From Periweissella ghanensis (GTDB lineage Bacteria; Bacillota; Bacilli; Lactobacillales; Lactobacillaceae): a stretch of 64,000 nucleotides of DNA. The notes beneath the pieces were generated by a model, which was not told where the DNA came from, did not search any database, and saw only the letters and a program-made list of their open reading frames with translations. Numbering within the stretch: position 1 is the stretch's first letter; every line of letters begins with the position of its first letter. Shown here one piece after another: positions 1 to 10,781 of the stretch. The stretch spans positions 1 to 64,000 of the forward strand of contig NZ_CAKKNT010000009.1 in assembly GCF_918814755.1 (NCBI RefSeq). The letters are read 5' to 3'. A program made the translations under genes and the position numbers.

Positions 1-106
1 ATTAAAATTAAATACTCTTAATTTTAATTGATTGAGGTGGCTCAATGTTATTGATTATTTTTGGTATACATTTATTGACTAAAAATGGCTCACTTTAGTT
101 TAGCAG

Positions 107-628
107 TCACAAGTTATATTGCAAAAAAAATTTTTGCGTGTGGGTATTATAAAAAATTAAATAATTTCCTTTAAATTTTGCAATCAGTTGCTTACTGACT
201 TTAGTTTGTTGATATTTAGGACCTAATAACCAAATAACCTCATAACCAAGAGTTTGATACGCCTGTGTCCGTTGCCTAACTTGATTTGAGCTAATCGGAC
301 TGCATTGGTATTCTAAAATAAATTTGTGCTCTTGATACGTTAAAACGACATCGGCGCGTTGCTTGGTAGCTTGAAAAATCACCTCTACTTGGGCTGGACC
401 TAATTGACTAGCCAATTGATACAATTGCATTTTGCCTAATAAATGCTCATTGGATTCCGCTTCACTTTCATATGCACATTGCTTATTAACATGGGCAAAA
501 TGGGCCACATTGATCGCACCTTGTCTTAAGCGAACCTCAGCCCCACAACCTGGACAATGAAAACTTTGCTGACGGCGGCTAATTTTGTCAGCACGCACTA
601 ATTTACGCCCCATTAAAGCATACAACAT
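107..628 (-). CDS. coiA: Competence protein CoiA, C-terminally short
   Basis: CoiA-family protein, a competence-induced factor linked to DNA uptake and recombination. It shows a CPGC zinc-knuckle-like motif followed by HFAH, the usual N-terminal CoiA signature. A nuclease-like core follows (ADVVLTY, then LEYQ, SPISS, QRTQAY and VIWLLG). The start at 628 is preferred because the reading frame opens further upstream (682) without the family's N-terminal motif, whereas MLYALMG matches it. The protein is only 173 aa and ends about 40 residues after the nuclease motif, while CoiA proteins are usually well over 300 aa. All three frames beyond the stop close within about 25 bases. It lies 15-70 bp downstream of mecA on the same strand and may be co-transcribed. 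Function of the short form is uncertain. Confidence 0.8.
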   Translation of the reverse strand: MLYALMGRKLVRADKISRRQQSFHCPGCGAEVRLRQGAINVAHFAHVNKQCAYESEAESNEHLLGKMQLYQLASQLGPAQVEVIFQATKQRADVVLTYQEHKFILEYQCSPISSNQVRQRTQAYQTLGYEVIWLLGPKYQQTKVSKQLIAKFKGNYLIFYNTHTQKFFLQYNL

Positions 629-697
629 ACCTATACCTGACCTTTTATTTAGTAATTTACGGCCGTTAGTAAAAAATGGCACAAAAAAAGCGTATTG

Positions 698-1429
698 CTA
701 CGCTTTAAAATAGTATCGTAATAACTCAATGGCCACATCTTTCATAATGTGTTCACCTTGTTCAACTAACATTGGCTTGGTTACATTACGCGCCACATCA
801 GCATAATCAAGGACATATGACATGGTTTTGGCAACTTTAGCTGAAATCGCATTTTCATATTCAAAATCTAATGTTAGATAATAGTGATCATTATATTTAA
901 ATAAATCACTTACCGCTTCATCGAACACAAAATTTTGTGCTAATAAAATTAAATCGTTAAAATCGTTGAAAACAAACACCGGTGAATAAATCCCTTTTTC
1001 AACGCTACGACGGACTTCATGTTCATTTGCAGCCGCAATATGGCTCAATTCAGCAAACAAGTTATCATCTGCTTCATCATCAGCACTGAAATCTAAGGCA
1101 CTTTCGAGTTCAAATGTATCATCATCAGCCGAGAAAAATTTCTTTTGCGCTTCTAAGTTTCGTGAAACCACAAAGGATTGTAAGCCATTTTCATCATCGG
1201 TATTACTTAAGAAAATTTGCATTTGATTTTTTTCTTCAAATTGAATAGCAACTTGTTTAATGTCAAATTGTTGATTCTCTTCATCTAAGTCCCTGAAAAT
1301 GGCTTCAAAAATCGTTTCCATCTCAACTTCACCACGTACAATTTCAACGATACTGATACCATACTTAATTAAATCATCTCCTGCAAGAGTGATTTGTAAA
1401 ACATGTTCACTTAGGCGGGAACATTTCAT
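698..1429 (-). CDS. mecA: Adaptor protein MecA
   Basis: MecA-family adaptor that presents substrates to ClpC/ClpP and restrains competence in Firmicutes. The N-terminal part (MKCSRLSEHVLQITL then DDLIKYGISIVEI) matches the MecA substrate-binding domain. A long acidic linker rich in D and E sits near residues 105-135, and a C-terminal domain ends in LLRYYFKA. An in-frame upstream ATG at 1459 exists, but a GAAAGG Shine-Dalgarno lies 9-10 bases before the ATG at 1429, giving 243 aa, close to the family length. The gene sits between spx, also a Clp-linked regulator, and coiA, which suits a competence/stress role. Confidence 0.93.
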   Translation of the reverse strand: MKCSRLSEHVLQITLAGDDLIKYGISIVEIVRGEVEMETIFEAIFRDLDEENQQFDIKQVAIQFEEKNQMQIFLSNTDDENGLQSFVVSRNLEAQKKFFSADDDTFELESALDFSADDEADDNLFAELSHIAAANEHEVRRSVEKGIYSPVFVFNDFNDLILLAQNFVFDEAVSDLFKYNDHYYLTLDFEYENAISAKVAKTMSYVLDYADVARNVTKPMLVEQGEHIMKDVAIELLRYYFKA

Positions 1430-1494
1430 ATTATCACTACCTTTCGCCCGGTTTATCACTATATTATATTAAAAATCCGGGTAAGTATAAAGTA

Positions 1495-1544
1495 AAAAAG
1501 TTACAGCACTCGGCTATCAAGACCAAATACTGTAACTTTTTATT
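1495..1544 (-). terminator. Terminator after spx
   Basis: A 12-bp inverted repeat, AAAAAGTTACAG against CTGTAACTTTTT, encloses a loop of about 23 bases. It lies just downstream of the spx stop on the minus strand and separates spx from mecA. The loop is longer than in most intrinsic terminators, so efficiency is uncertain. Confidence 0.6.
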
Positions 1545-1561
1545 ATACTTAATTAATTTGG

Positions 1562-1966
1562 TTAAGCCATTCGATCTAAAAGTTGTGCTTGGAATAGTTC
1601 TTCCTTACGTACATGACGTGGTAAGAACAAACGAATTTCATCTTCGTTATATCCAACTTGAAGACGCCGATCATCTAACATAATTGGCCGCTTTAGAATT
1701 GCTGGATTTGCTTGAATCAAGTCTACTAAAGCACTAAGTGTTAAATCATCAATCTTAATTTTAAGGTCAGTAAACACCTTTGAACGAGTCGAAATAATTT
1801 CTTCCGTTCCTTCCTCAGTCAATCGAAGAATCCCCTTAATTTCTTCTTTTGATAAAGGTTGTTTGAAGATATTGCGTTCTACGAATTCAATATCATGCTC
1901 CACTAACCAACTACGTGCCTTCCGACAAGATGTACAACTTGATGAACTATATAATGTTACTACCAT
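1562..1966 (-). CDS. spx: Transcriptional regulator Spx
   Basis: ArsC/Spx-family protein of 134 aa that binds the RNA polymerase alpha C-terminal domain and reprograms transcription under thiol stress. The redox CxxC switch is present as C11-T-S-C14. The family motifs [21 protein letters not shown] and VGYNEDEIR are all visible. The length is typical (about 131 aa). The start is preceded by a run of seven G. A promoter-like pair lies upstream. Spx is normally degraded by ClpXP with help from SpxH, a homologue of which is encoded at 34985-35575. Confidence 0.96.
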   Translation of the reverse strand: MVVTLYSSSSCTSCRKARSWLVEHDIEFVERNIFKQPLSKEEIKGILRLTEEGTEEIISTRSKVFTDLKIKIDDLTLSALVDLIQANPAILKRPIMLDDRRLQVGYNEDEIRLFLPRHVRKEELFQAQLLDRMA

Positions 1967-2021
1967 AAGATTACCCCCCCATTTTGTTTAATCTCAATGT
2001 AACTATTAATAACTTAAGCCC

Positions 2022-2051
2022 ATTATAATCGCTAAACTAATGAATTGTAAA
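2022..2051 (-). promoter_or_regulatory. Candidate spx promoter
   Basis: On the minus strand, TTTACA (2046-2051) and TATAAT (2022-2027) are separated by 18 bases, a good sigma-A match, about 55 bases before the spx start codon. Confidence 0.6.
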
Positions 2052-2096
2052 CCTTATTAGTAATATTTTTTTAAATGTTTATTGGGCTTACATGAA

Positions 2097-2837
2097 TCAA
2101 ATTTCACATATTAAGCCTTCTTGGGCAATCGTTAACCTAATGTCTGGGGTTAATGCCGCAACAACTTCACGTTTTAAGGCATCGATGTCCCCAAATGGAG
2201 GTAAATGCGTTAAAATCACATTTTTCACATGCCCAGTATTTGCAAGCATTGCTGTTTCGGTTGTTGTTAAATGCCAACGGGGGTTAGGTTGATTAGCTAA
2301 GAAATTTGTATCGGCTAACAAGACATCGGCCCCCGCAATAAAATCATTTAAACCATCAAACAACGTAGTGTCAGCAGTATACACTAATTCATGGCAATTA
2401 CCGGCTTCTTTTATCCGAACAGCATACGTTTCAACGGGATGTTTTGTTTTAAAAAATGTTAATGTGAATGGCCCAATTTGCATTGGTTTTGTCACATCAA
2501 GTGCTCGTTTAACGGTTGACGCCGGCCAATCTAATTTATCAAAATTTTCTGGTTGTTGATTACTAGCATAGATTGGTAAGATTGGGACTTTTTTAGGCCC
2601 CGGTGCTAACTGCCAAAAATGTTGTAAAACCCCAACATCAGCAACGTGATCAGCATGAAAATGGGTCAATAATACTGCATCAAGTTGGAGGGGTGATAAA
2701 ACTTTTTGTAACGCCAATAACGCCCCACTACCGCAATCAATTAATAAATTAAATCCTTGGCTTTGCAACAAAAATGCACTAGTAGCTTGCCCTTTAGCTG
2801 GATAACCACCGCAAGCTCCAATTACTGTTAATTTCAT
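2097..2837 (-). CDS. MBL-fold metallo-hydrolase (YhfI-like)
   Basis: Metallo-beta-lactamase-fold hydrolase of 246 aa. The zinc-binding motif THFHADH lies near residue 60, preceded by the LLIDCGSGALLAL strand-loop. A later DTTLF segment and an LTHLPP histidine motif complete the two-metal site. The overall pattern resembles RNase Z and B. subtilis YhfI-like proteins, but it lacks the RNase Z exosite and is distinct from the true rnz at 58052-58987. The substrate is unknown; phosphodiester hydrolysis is an inference from the subfamily. An AAGAGG Shine-Dalgarno precedes the start. It is divergent from the HmoB-like gene. Confidence 0.85.
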   Translation of the reverse strand: MKLTVIGACGGYPAKGQATSAFLLQSQGFNLLIDCGSGALLALQKVLSPLQLDAVLLTHFHADHVADVGVLQHFWQLAPGPKKVPILPIYASNQQPENFDKLDWPASTVKRALDVTKPMQIGPFTLTFFKTKHPVETYAVRIKEAGNCHELVYTADTTLFDGLNDFIAGADVLLADTNFLANQPNPRWHLTTTETAMLANTGHVKNVILTHLPPFGDIDALKREVVAALTPDIRLTIAQEGLICEI

Positions 2838-2866
2838 TTTAACCTCTTTCTTCTCTTTTGATAAAT

Positions 2867-2894
2867 TTTAGACTATACTTAAGATGCATATAAT
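2867..2894 (+). promoter_or_regulatory. Candidate promoter of the HmoB-like gene
   Basis: TTTAGA (2867-2872), a 16-base spacer and a perfect TATAAT (2889-2894) lie 18 bases before the ATG of the plus-strand gene, with GGGGG as ribosome site. Confidence 0.5.
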
Positions 2895-2911
2895 TCATAG
2901 GGGGATTTAAC

Positions 2912-3412
2912 ATGCTTAAACAAGTTTATGTGACGTATGGGTCAAAAGAAATTCTTAAAAATATTACCGCTGAATTTCCAGACCACAAATTTGTAACGTT
3001 AGCGCCAAATGGTGCTGACACTTCGAACCTCCAATTACTTGATATTACCGGAACCGATAATATTTTTAAGTCTGGCGTTGGCTATGACGTTAAAAATTCC
3101 TGTGGTGACATCAATTGGCATGGGTTCTTTAATTATAACTATCTTACCATTTACCCAGAATATTTAAATCTCTTTGAACGCCGTATTAATAGTTGGTTTT
3201 CAGGTCCTAAAGCTGATGGCCTTAGTGCCGTCTACCTTTTAAAGCGTAGTCAAAGCGATAATAATAACTATGTTGTTTTAACTGTTTGGAATGGCCCACA
3301 ATATTATCAACGTTGGAAAGCTGACGATAGCTACTTCTTTGCACCATATGCTAATATTACAACCCATAATTTTCATGAAAGCAACTACGAATTCCGCAAT
3401 ATTACCGGTTAA
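2912..3412 (+). CDS. HmoB/TRAP-like antibiotic-biosynthesis-monooxygenase-fold protein
   Basis: A 166-aa protein that resembles B. subtilis HmoB (heme-degrading) and staphylococcal TRAP in length and layout. A divergent N-terminal half is followed by a ferredoxin-like ABM domain with FERRINSWF, SAVYLLKR, YVVLTVWNGPQYY and RWKADDSYF. In HmoB the segment after SDSY carries a histidine thought to bind heme; here the corresponding stretch is DDSYFFAPY, so that histidine appears to be absent. Heme degradation is therefore not assured, and the protein may have another role. It stands alone between convergent proS and divergent MBL hydrolase genes. Confidence 0.72.
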   Translation: MLKQVYVTYGSKEILKNITAEFPDHKFVTLAPNGADTSNLQLLDITGTDNIFKSGVGYDVKNSCGDINWHGFFNYNYLTIYPEYLNLFERRINSWFSGPKADGLSAVYLLKRSQSDNNNYVVLTVWNGPQYYQRWKADDSYFFAPYANITTHNFHESNYEFRNITG

Positions 3413-3456
3413 ACAAATAAAAAACGTCTGAAAATTTCAGACGTTTTTTATTTGTT

Positions 3457-3457
<1 letters not shown>
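3411..3457. terminator. Bidirectional terminator
   Basis: A nearly perfect 23-bp-arm inverted repeat with core AAAACGTCTGAAA / TTTCAGACGTTTT, flanked by A and T runs on both sides. It serves the converging HmoB-like gene (+) and proS (-). Confidence 0.9.
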
Positions 3458-5193
<1,736 letters not shown>

Positions 5194-6480
5194 TTATTTA
5201 ATAAAATAACGAATTACATCGTTAAAAGTAACAGCTAACATTAATAACATCAAGAAAATAAACCCTGCAATCTGCACCATATTTTCTTTGTCTTCTGAGA
5301 GTGGTTTACGACGAATCGCTTCAACCAAATTTAATAACAATTTACCACCATCTAAAGCCGGAATCGGTAATAAATTAACAATTCCAATATTAATACTTAA
5401 GAAGGCTAAGAGTAATAAGACGGAAATGAAGCCTGCTTTCGCTGCTTGTTCAGTATTAGCAAAAATTGCCACGGGGCCACCGAGTTTATTTAAACTAAAG
5501 CCCCCATGGAATAAATTAGCTAAGGCATGTAAGACATTAGCTGCCGTTGTATATGCGCCAGTAAAGCCATACAATAACCGATCGCCAACGCCACGTTTAA
5601 TAACCTGTTCCACCCCAATTTGACCAAATTTTTGACCATTACTGTGGACTGTGGCGGGGGTTAATGTCAGGCTTTTCGTTGTTGACCCTTGTTTGACAAC
5701 TAACGCCGTTGCTTTACCGGGGCGACTTTGTAACATGGTTTGCAATTCAGTCCAATTTTTTACTGGGTGATTAGCAACTTTGACAATGGTGTCGCCATCT
5801 TTTAAGCCGGCTTTTTGTGCCACTGAATTTTCAACCACATGGCCTAACGTCGTGGTATTACTTGGTACAAACCCTTGCATTAAGCCGATAATTGCAAAAA
5901 CTACCACCGCCAAAATAAAGTTATTCAAAGAACCAGCAAAGTTTATTAACGCCCGTTGCCATAATTTAGCTGATTGAAATTGCACATCTTTTGGCGCAAT
6001 TTGTACTTCAGTCCCATCGGGTTCAATAATTGTCGCGTCATGATTAACAGCAAAGGTTTTAATTTCACTTTCATCACCATTTTCGTAACCTTTAATCCAT
6101 AAACCATCAACTAAGTCGACTTCACTAATTTGCACAGGAATCCCTTGAAATAAAGTTTGCTTCTTTTGACTTGCATTTAAGCGAATCACTTGGTTAGCAT
6201 CATTCATTTGGATGGTAACCATCGTCCCAGGTTGCAGTTCATCACTTTCATCTTCCTGAGCACCGGCCATCCGTACGTACCCACCGACTGGTAAAATCCG
6301 AATTGTATAACTTGTGGTTCCCCGCCGAAATGCGACTAATTTAGGACCCATCCCGATTGAAAATTCACGCACTAACACTCCTGATTTCTTAGCGAAGAAA
6401 AAGTGACCTAATTCATGAACAAAAACTAAAATTCCAAAAACAAAGATAAACGTAATAATCGTTAAAAGTGTATTCTGCAA
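5194..6480 (-). CDS. rseP: RIP site-2 zinc metalloprotease RseP/Eep
   Basis: Membrane-embedded protease of 428 aa that cuts transmembrane segments, including anti-sigma factors, signal peptide remnants and pheromone precursors in Firmicutes. The HELGH zinc motif lies in the first membrane helix (H22, E23, H26). The third zinc ligand is in the C-terminal LLPIPALDGGKLLL motif. A single PDZ domain lies around residues 205-285 (VAQKAGLKDGDTIVKVANHPV). Membrane segments are at the N-terminus, near residue 185 (FILAVVVFAIIGLM), and twice at the C-terminus. It is 20 bp downstream of cdsA, the conserved Firmicute arrangement. Confidence 0.95.
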   Translation of the reverse strand: MQNTLLTIITFIFVFGILVFVHELGHFFFAKKSGVLVREFSIGMGPKLVAFRRGTTSYTIRILPVGGYVRMAGAQEDESDELQPGTMVTIQMNDANQVIRLNASQKKQTLFQGIPVQISEVDLVDGLWIKGYENGDESEIKTFAVNHDATIIEPDGTEVQIAPKDVQFQSAKLWQRALINFAGSLNNFILAVVVFAIIGLMQGFVPSNTTTLGHVVENSVAQKAGLKDGDTIVKVANHPVKNWTELQTMLQSRPGKATALVVKQGSTTKSLTLTPATVHSNGQKFGQIGVEQVIKRGVGDRLLYGFTGAYTTAANVLHALANLFHGGFSLNKLGGPVAIFANTEQAAKAGFISVLLLLAFLSINIGIVNLLPIPALDGGKLLLNLVEAIRRKPLSEDKENMVQIAGFIFLMLLMLAVTFNDVIRYFIK

Positions 6481-6499
6481 ATTTTTTTCCTCTTTCGGT

Positions 6500-7297
6500 T
6501 TAGTAAATTACCCCTAAAAGATAAAGCACCGGCAACACAATTAGAAGACTATCAAAGCGATCTAAAATCCCACCGTGACCTGGCAAAATTTTCCCAGAGT
6601 CTTTAACGTTATAGAAGCGTTTTAAGGCTGATTCAATCAAATCACCAAATTGTCCGGCCACAGATGCTAAGGCCGCAATAATAAGCATGACTGTCCAATC
6701 ATATGCTTGTGGGAAAAATTTTAAATAAATTGCCGAAACAATAATCGAAATGACCGTTCCACCAATCGAACCTTCCCAGGTTTTGTTAGGACTAATACGG
6801 GGTGCTAACTTAGTTTTACCAATTTTTCGGCCTACCAAGTAAGCTCCTGAATCAGTAACCCAAACAATTAACAATGCAAAGAATAAGGTTGCCAATCCAC
6901 CTGGCATATTACGCGCAGTAATGAAGAAGTGGAAGCCAAAACCGATATAAAAAACCGATAAAATAATTACCGCTGCATCATCAAAAGTAAAATGATTTTT
7001 ACTAACAACCGTGTGGGCTAACATCAATAAAATAAAGATGTATAGTAAAGTTTGTTGTTGCAACAGCAATGGTGTTTTAGCAGGCCAGTAATAACTTGGT
7101 AGTACCGCCACAATTACCGCTAAATTACTAAGAATTGCTTCAAAAGAAATCAAAAGCTTTTTACGCATCACTAAGATTTCATTTACTGCTACAAGCCCTA
7201 ATAAGACCACCAAAATTTCTAGCGGAATGCCCCCAATAAATAATAAGGGTACAAAGACTAATAACGCGACAATCGCTGTTATTACACGAGTTTTCAT
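6500..7297 (-). CDS. cdsA: Phosphatidate cytidylyltransferase
   Basis: CDP-diacylglycerol synthase of 265 aa, making CDP-DAG from phosphatidic acid and CTP for phospholipid synthesis. A string of seven or eight hydrophobic helices is visible. The CTP_transf_1 signature is present near the C-terminus (SPNKTWEGSIGG, then GDLIESALKR and KDSGKILPGHGGILDRFDS). It lies 15 bp after uppS and 20 bp before rseP, an order shared by many Firmicutes. Confidence 0.96.
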   Translation of the reverse strand: MKTRVITAIVALLVFVPLLFIGGIPLEILVVLLGLVAVNEILVMRKKLLISFEAILSNLAVIVAVLPSYYWPAKTPLLLQQQTLLYIFILLMLAHTVVSKNHFTFDDAAVIILSVFYIGFGFHFFITARNMPGGLATLFFALLIVWVTDSGAYLVGRKIGKTKLAPRISPNKTWEGSIGGTVISIIVSAIYLKFFPQAYDWTVMLIIAALASVAGQFGDLIESALKRFYNVKDSGKILPGHGGILDRFDSLLIVLPVLYLLGVIY

Positions 7298-7312
7298 AAA
7301 ATTCTCCTAAAT

Positions 7313-8086
7313 CTATTTCTTTAAACCACCAAAGCGACGGTTTCGTTGTTGATACTCTGCTAAGGCTTGTTTAAAGCTTGTTTCATCCATATCTGGCCAA
7401 TGTGTATCTAAAAAGACAAATTCACTATAAGCCACTTGCCATAGCAAGAAATTACTGATGCGAATTTCACCACTTGTTCGAATCACCACATCCGGATCTT
7501 GATATTCACCAAGCTTAGCTGTCATCATTGACTGACTAACCAAATCCGTGGTAATTGCTTCAACTGGGAGCGTCCCATTTTGAACTTTAGTCGCAATTTC
7601 TTGGACTGCCGTGACAATTTCAGCACGACCACCGTAGTTCAAGGCAAAATTTAACACCATGCCCGTATTATTTTTAGTTTGTTCAATCGCGTTTTCAACT
7701 GCTACGCGTGTCGCACTTGGTAATTGATCAATGTAGCCAATTACTTCAACGCGCACATTGTTTTCAATTAATTCCGGTACAAAGGTATCAAAAAATTTAA
7801 TCGGTAACCCCATCAAATAACTAACTTCAGTTTCCGGACGTTTCCAATTTTCCGTTGAAAAAGCGTATAAAGTTAATACTTTAATCCCTAAATCACTTGC
7901 GAGTTTTGTTACTTTTTTGACAGTATTCATGCCCTCTTTGTGGCCTGCAATACGCGGCAAATGCCGTTGTTGTGCCCAACGACCGTTCCCATCCATTATG
8001 ATGGCAACGTGTTCAGGAATATGGTCTAAATCCAATTCCCATTCAGCTGTTGCTGTTTCGTTATTTTTTTTCCAAAATGAAACCAC
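7313..8086 (-). CDS. uppS: Undecaprenyl diphosphate synthase
   Basis: Cis-prenyltransferase making the C55 lipid carrier from IPP and FPP. Conserved motifs are IIMDGNGRWAQQR with the catalytic aspartate, the GHKEGMNTV loop, LTLYAFSTENWKRP, NFALNYGGRAEI and DVVIRTSGEIRISNFLLWQ. The frame is open to an ATG at 8155, but GGAGG lies 6 bases before a GTG at 8086, giving VVSFWKK as N-terminus and 257 aa, the family length. It heads the uppS-cdsA-rseP-proS series. Its IPP precursor comes from the mevalonate operon at 27-31 kb. Confidence 0.95.
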   Translation of the reverse strand: MVSFWKKNNETATAEWELDLDHIPEHVAIIMDGNGRWAQQRHLPRIAGHKEGMNTVKKVTKLASDLGIKVLTLYAFSTENWKRPETEVSYLMGLPIKFFDTFVPELIENNVRVEVIGYIDQLPSATRVAVENAIEQTKNNTGMVLNFALNYGGRAEIVTAVQEIATKVQNGTLPVEAITTDLVSQSMMTAKLGEYQDPDVVIRTSGEIRISNFLLWQVAYSEFVFLDTHWPDMDETSFKQALAEYQQRNRRFGGLKK

Positions 8087-8179
8087 GTCACACCTCCATG
8101 TGCTACTAAACTTAAATTTTACCATAAAATAGGTGCATTTCGCACATTCGATCAAAGGTTTAGCCCTTTGCTAAGCATC

Positions 8180-10003
8180 TTACTTAGTTGAACTGCTACT
8201 TTTCTTTACCGGACTTTGACTACTTGATGACGTCATTTGCGAACTACTTGAAGGTGTTACGCTTGCTTGGTTTGATGAACTCGAAGTTGAGCTAGCCGTA
8301 CTTGAGTCATCTTTGGCCTTTTCATCGCTACCGCTTGAAACAGTCACTTGCATGGTTTCACCAACGGTGACGGTTTGCCCCGCTGGTATTGTTTGCGAAA
8401 TTACTTTACCCGTGGCAACAGTATCTGAACTAGTCGTATTAGGTTGTAAAATTTTAATCCCATTTTGGTTCGCCCAATTATAAAATACCGTTACATCTTG
8501 ATTCGTAAAATCAGGAACAATCACCGTCTGTGGACCTGAACTAACAGTGAACGTTACCGTGGTACTTTCAGGATCAACTTTACTATCAGCATTGATACTT
8601 TGACTAATGATTTGACCTGACGGTACATCAGTTGATGATTGTGATTTTTGTTGGACATCAAATCCTTTTAATGTTAACGATTTGGATACATCATCAAACA
8701 TTTCACCGGTATAATCTCCGAAACGTTGCAATTTTTTACCACTCGAAATCACTAAATTAATCGTTGTGCCCCGTCGCACGATACTTTTGGCACTCGGATC
8801 AGAATTAATAACATCCCCACTATCAACATTCGCCGATGATGCTTTAGTAATTGCTCCGACCTTTAAACCGTCATGTTGGATTAAGGCAACCGCAGTAGCC
8901 TGACTCTTGTTAACAAGATTAGGCACCACCACATTATCATGGCGCATCATTGCAAATGCACCGCCAATACCACCTAAAATGATTACAATTAAAGCAATCC
9001 ATAACCAACGTTTACGGCCTTTTTTAGGTGTTTTTTCCGGTTCATCTGGGACCACATTTTCAGCTTCATGGCTATTATCTGGCGTCTTATTTTGCCGGGC
9101 TGCTTGAATTTCACTAATCGGAATCAACCGTGTTTCATCGTTATCAATTTTTGACGGTACAAAACGCGGTTCCATAATTCGTGATGCGTCTAGTGACGTT
9201 CGTAAATCAATCAGCATCGCGTCAACTGAAGAATAGCGTTCAGCTGGGTCTTTAGCCGTTGCTTTGAGCACGACATTTTCTAATGCTTGCGGAATACTAT
9301 CATCAAAATCGCGGACTAATGGAATTTGACTTTGCGAATGTTGTAACGCAATTGCAACGGCATTTTCACCAGCAAAGGGAACCTTGCCAACTAAAATTTC
9401 ATACAAAATTATTCCTAATGAGTAGACATCTGATTTATCTGTCGCCATTCCCCCGCGGGTTTGTTCCGGTGATAAATAGTGAACTGACCCAAAAATAGTA
9501 TTAGTTTGTGTCATCCCCAATTCCGAGTTAGTCATAGCAATGCCAAAATCAGAAATTTTGGCATTCCCTTGGTTATCAATCAAAATATTTTGTGGTTTTA
9601 AGTCACGATGAATGATCCCGGCCTTGTGGGCTTCACTTACCGCGGATAAAACTTGTTTTAAAATTTTTATAACTTGTTGTAATGGAATCGGGAAGTTTCG
9701 TTTGATATAGGTTTTTAAATCCATCCCATCAACATATTCCATTACTAAATATTGCATCCCGTCTTCTTCATCAAAGTCATAAACATCGACAATGTTTGGA
9801 TGCGTTAACTCTGTGGCCGCCAAGGCTTCACGGCGAAAACGATTAATGGTTTTTTCATCATTTGACAGATCAAGCCGTAAAGTTTTAATTGAGACATCCC
9901 GATTTAAAATTAAATCGTGGGCTAAATAAACGTTAGCCATGCCCCCTTCGCCAAGCGTCCGCATAATGCGGTAGCGGCCTCCAATTAATTGATTTGGCAT
10001 CAT
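8180..10003 (-). CDS. prkC: PASTA-domain Ser/Thr protein kinase
   Basis: Membrane-bound Hanks-type kinase (PrkC/Stk1/StkP family), about 607 aa. The cytoplasmic kinase domain (about residues 10-275) has GEGGMANVYLA, the ATP lysine in SIKTLR, HRDLKPQN near residue 135, DFGIA and SPEQ. One transmembrane helix follows a basic stretch (about 333-356). Three extracellular PASTA repeats follow, each beginning near VVPNLV, FGDYTG or IVPDFTN, then a Ser/Thr-rich tail of about 40 residues. PASTA repeats bind muropeptides or lipid II. The ATG at 10003 has GAGG at a suitable 10-base distance; an in-frame TTG at 10009 would overlap the prpC stop. Confidence 0.95.
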   Translation of the reverse strand: MMPNQLIGGRYRIMRTLGEGGMANVYLAHDLILNRDVSIKTLRLDLSNDEKTINRFRREALAATELTHPNIVDVYDFDEEDGMQYLVMEYVDGMDLKTYIKRNFPIPLQQVIKILKQVLSAVSEAHKAGIIHRDLKPQNILIDNQGNAKISDFGIAMTNSELGMTQTNTIFGSVHYLSPEQTRGGMATDKSDVYSLGIILYEILVGKVPFAGENAVAIALQHSQSQIPLVRDFDDSIPQALENVVLKATAKDPAERYSSVDAMLIDLRTSLDASRIMEPRFVPSKIDNDETRLIPISEIQAARQNKTPDNSHEAENVVPDEPEKTPKKGRKRWLWIALIVIILGGIGGAFAMMRHDNVVVPNLVNKSQATAVALIQHDGLKVGAITKASSANVDSGDVINSDPSAKSIVRRGTTINLVISSGKKLQRFGDYTGEMFDDVSKSLTLKGFDVQQKSQSSTDVPSGQIISQSINADSKVDPESTTVTFTVSSGPQTVIVPDFTNQDVTVFYNWANQNGIKILQPNTTSSDTVATGKVISQTIPAGQTVTVGETMQVTVSSGSDEKAKDDSSTASSTSSSSNQASVTPSSSSQMTSSSSQSPVKKSSSSTK

Positions 10004-10005
10004 AA

Positions 10006-10746
10006 TCAAATTACCTCTTCTTCACGTTCAATTAATAAAACGGTTATATTATCACGCCCACCAGCTGCGTTAGCATGCTCAATTAAGCTATCAACTCGCT
10101 CTTCTAACGAGATTTTTTTTTGTAAAATCATGGCAATTTGTTTATCACTGACAAATTTCGTCAAGCCATCCGTACTTAACATAACGACATCCCCAGCTTG
10201 GGCATGATATTTGATGACATCTAACATGGCATCATCATCAACCCCTAACCAACGGGTAATGACATTCCGATTTGGATGTAACTTAGCCGCTTCTTCTGAA
10301 ATTTGGCCAGTCATTAATAGTTCATTAACTAACGAATGGTCAACTGTTAATTGTTTAAATTCGCCGTTATGTAAGATGTAACCACGTGAATCACCAATAT
10401 TGGCAAACACCAATTCATCATCAAAAAGCATCACCGCAACCAAAGTTGTTGCCATCCCTTTTAAATCGTGAAACCGTTCTGATGCCTCTAAGATGGCCGA
10501 ATTTTCAGCCTTCACTTGATTAATTAACCACTCGCGTGCGGCTAACGGCGTATCAATTTGGGATAATTCCCATTGATTACCAAGATGTAAGACGGCCATG
10601 GCTGATGCTACATCACCGGCCGCTTGACCACCAACACCATCAGCCACGACGGCAAACTTATACCCTAATTTATTAATAAAAGTTCCGACAAAATCTTGAT
10701 TAGTTTTGCGTAACTTTCCGATATCAGATTTATAAGCAATTTTCAT
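10006..10746 (-). CDS. prpC: PP2C-family protein phosphatase
   Basis: Metal-dependent Ser/Thr phosphatase of 246 aa (PrpC/Stp), the partner that reverses PrkC phosphorylation. PP2C motifs are visible: RKTNQDF, VADGVGGQAAGD, GDSRGYIL, LSTDGLTKFV and GGRDNITVLLIE. The stop codon is within a few bases of the prkC start, so the two are translationally linked. It has its own promoter upstream. In B. subtilis and many relatives prpC-prkC follows rsmB and precedes rsgA; here it instead sits upstream of uppS. Confidence 0.96.
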   Translation of the reverse strand: MKIAYKSDIGKLRKTNQDFVGTFINKLGYKFAVVADGVGGQAAGDVASAMAVLHLGNQWELSQIDTPLAAREWLINQVKAENSAILEASERFHDLKGMATTLVAVMLFDDELVFANIGDSRGYILHNGEFKQLTVDHSLVNELLMTGQISEEAAKLHPNRNVITRWLGVDDDAMLDVIKYHAQAGDVVMLSTDGLTKFVSDKQIAMILQKKISLEERVDSLIEHANAAGGRDNITVLLIEREEEVI

Positions 10747-10781
10747 ATTTCATCATGCTCCCAAATTAGTTTCCAGCATTA

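Noticed and set aside
1-106. Possible coding continuation or RNA gene before coiA end
   Set aside because: AT-rich with no open frame, no clear stem and no tRNA-like features.
107-135. Frameshift in the A/T homopolymer near the CoiA stop
   Set aside because: No frame continues as CoiA downstream; every frame closes within about 25 bases, so a single indel would not restore the full gene. Comparison with sister strains could still change this.
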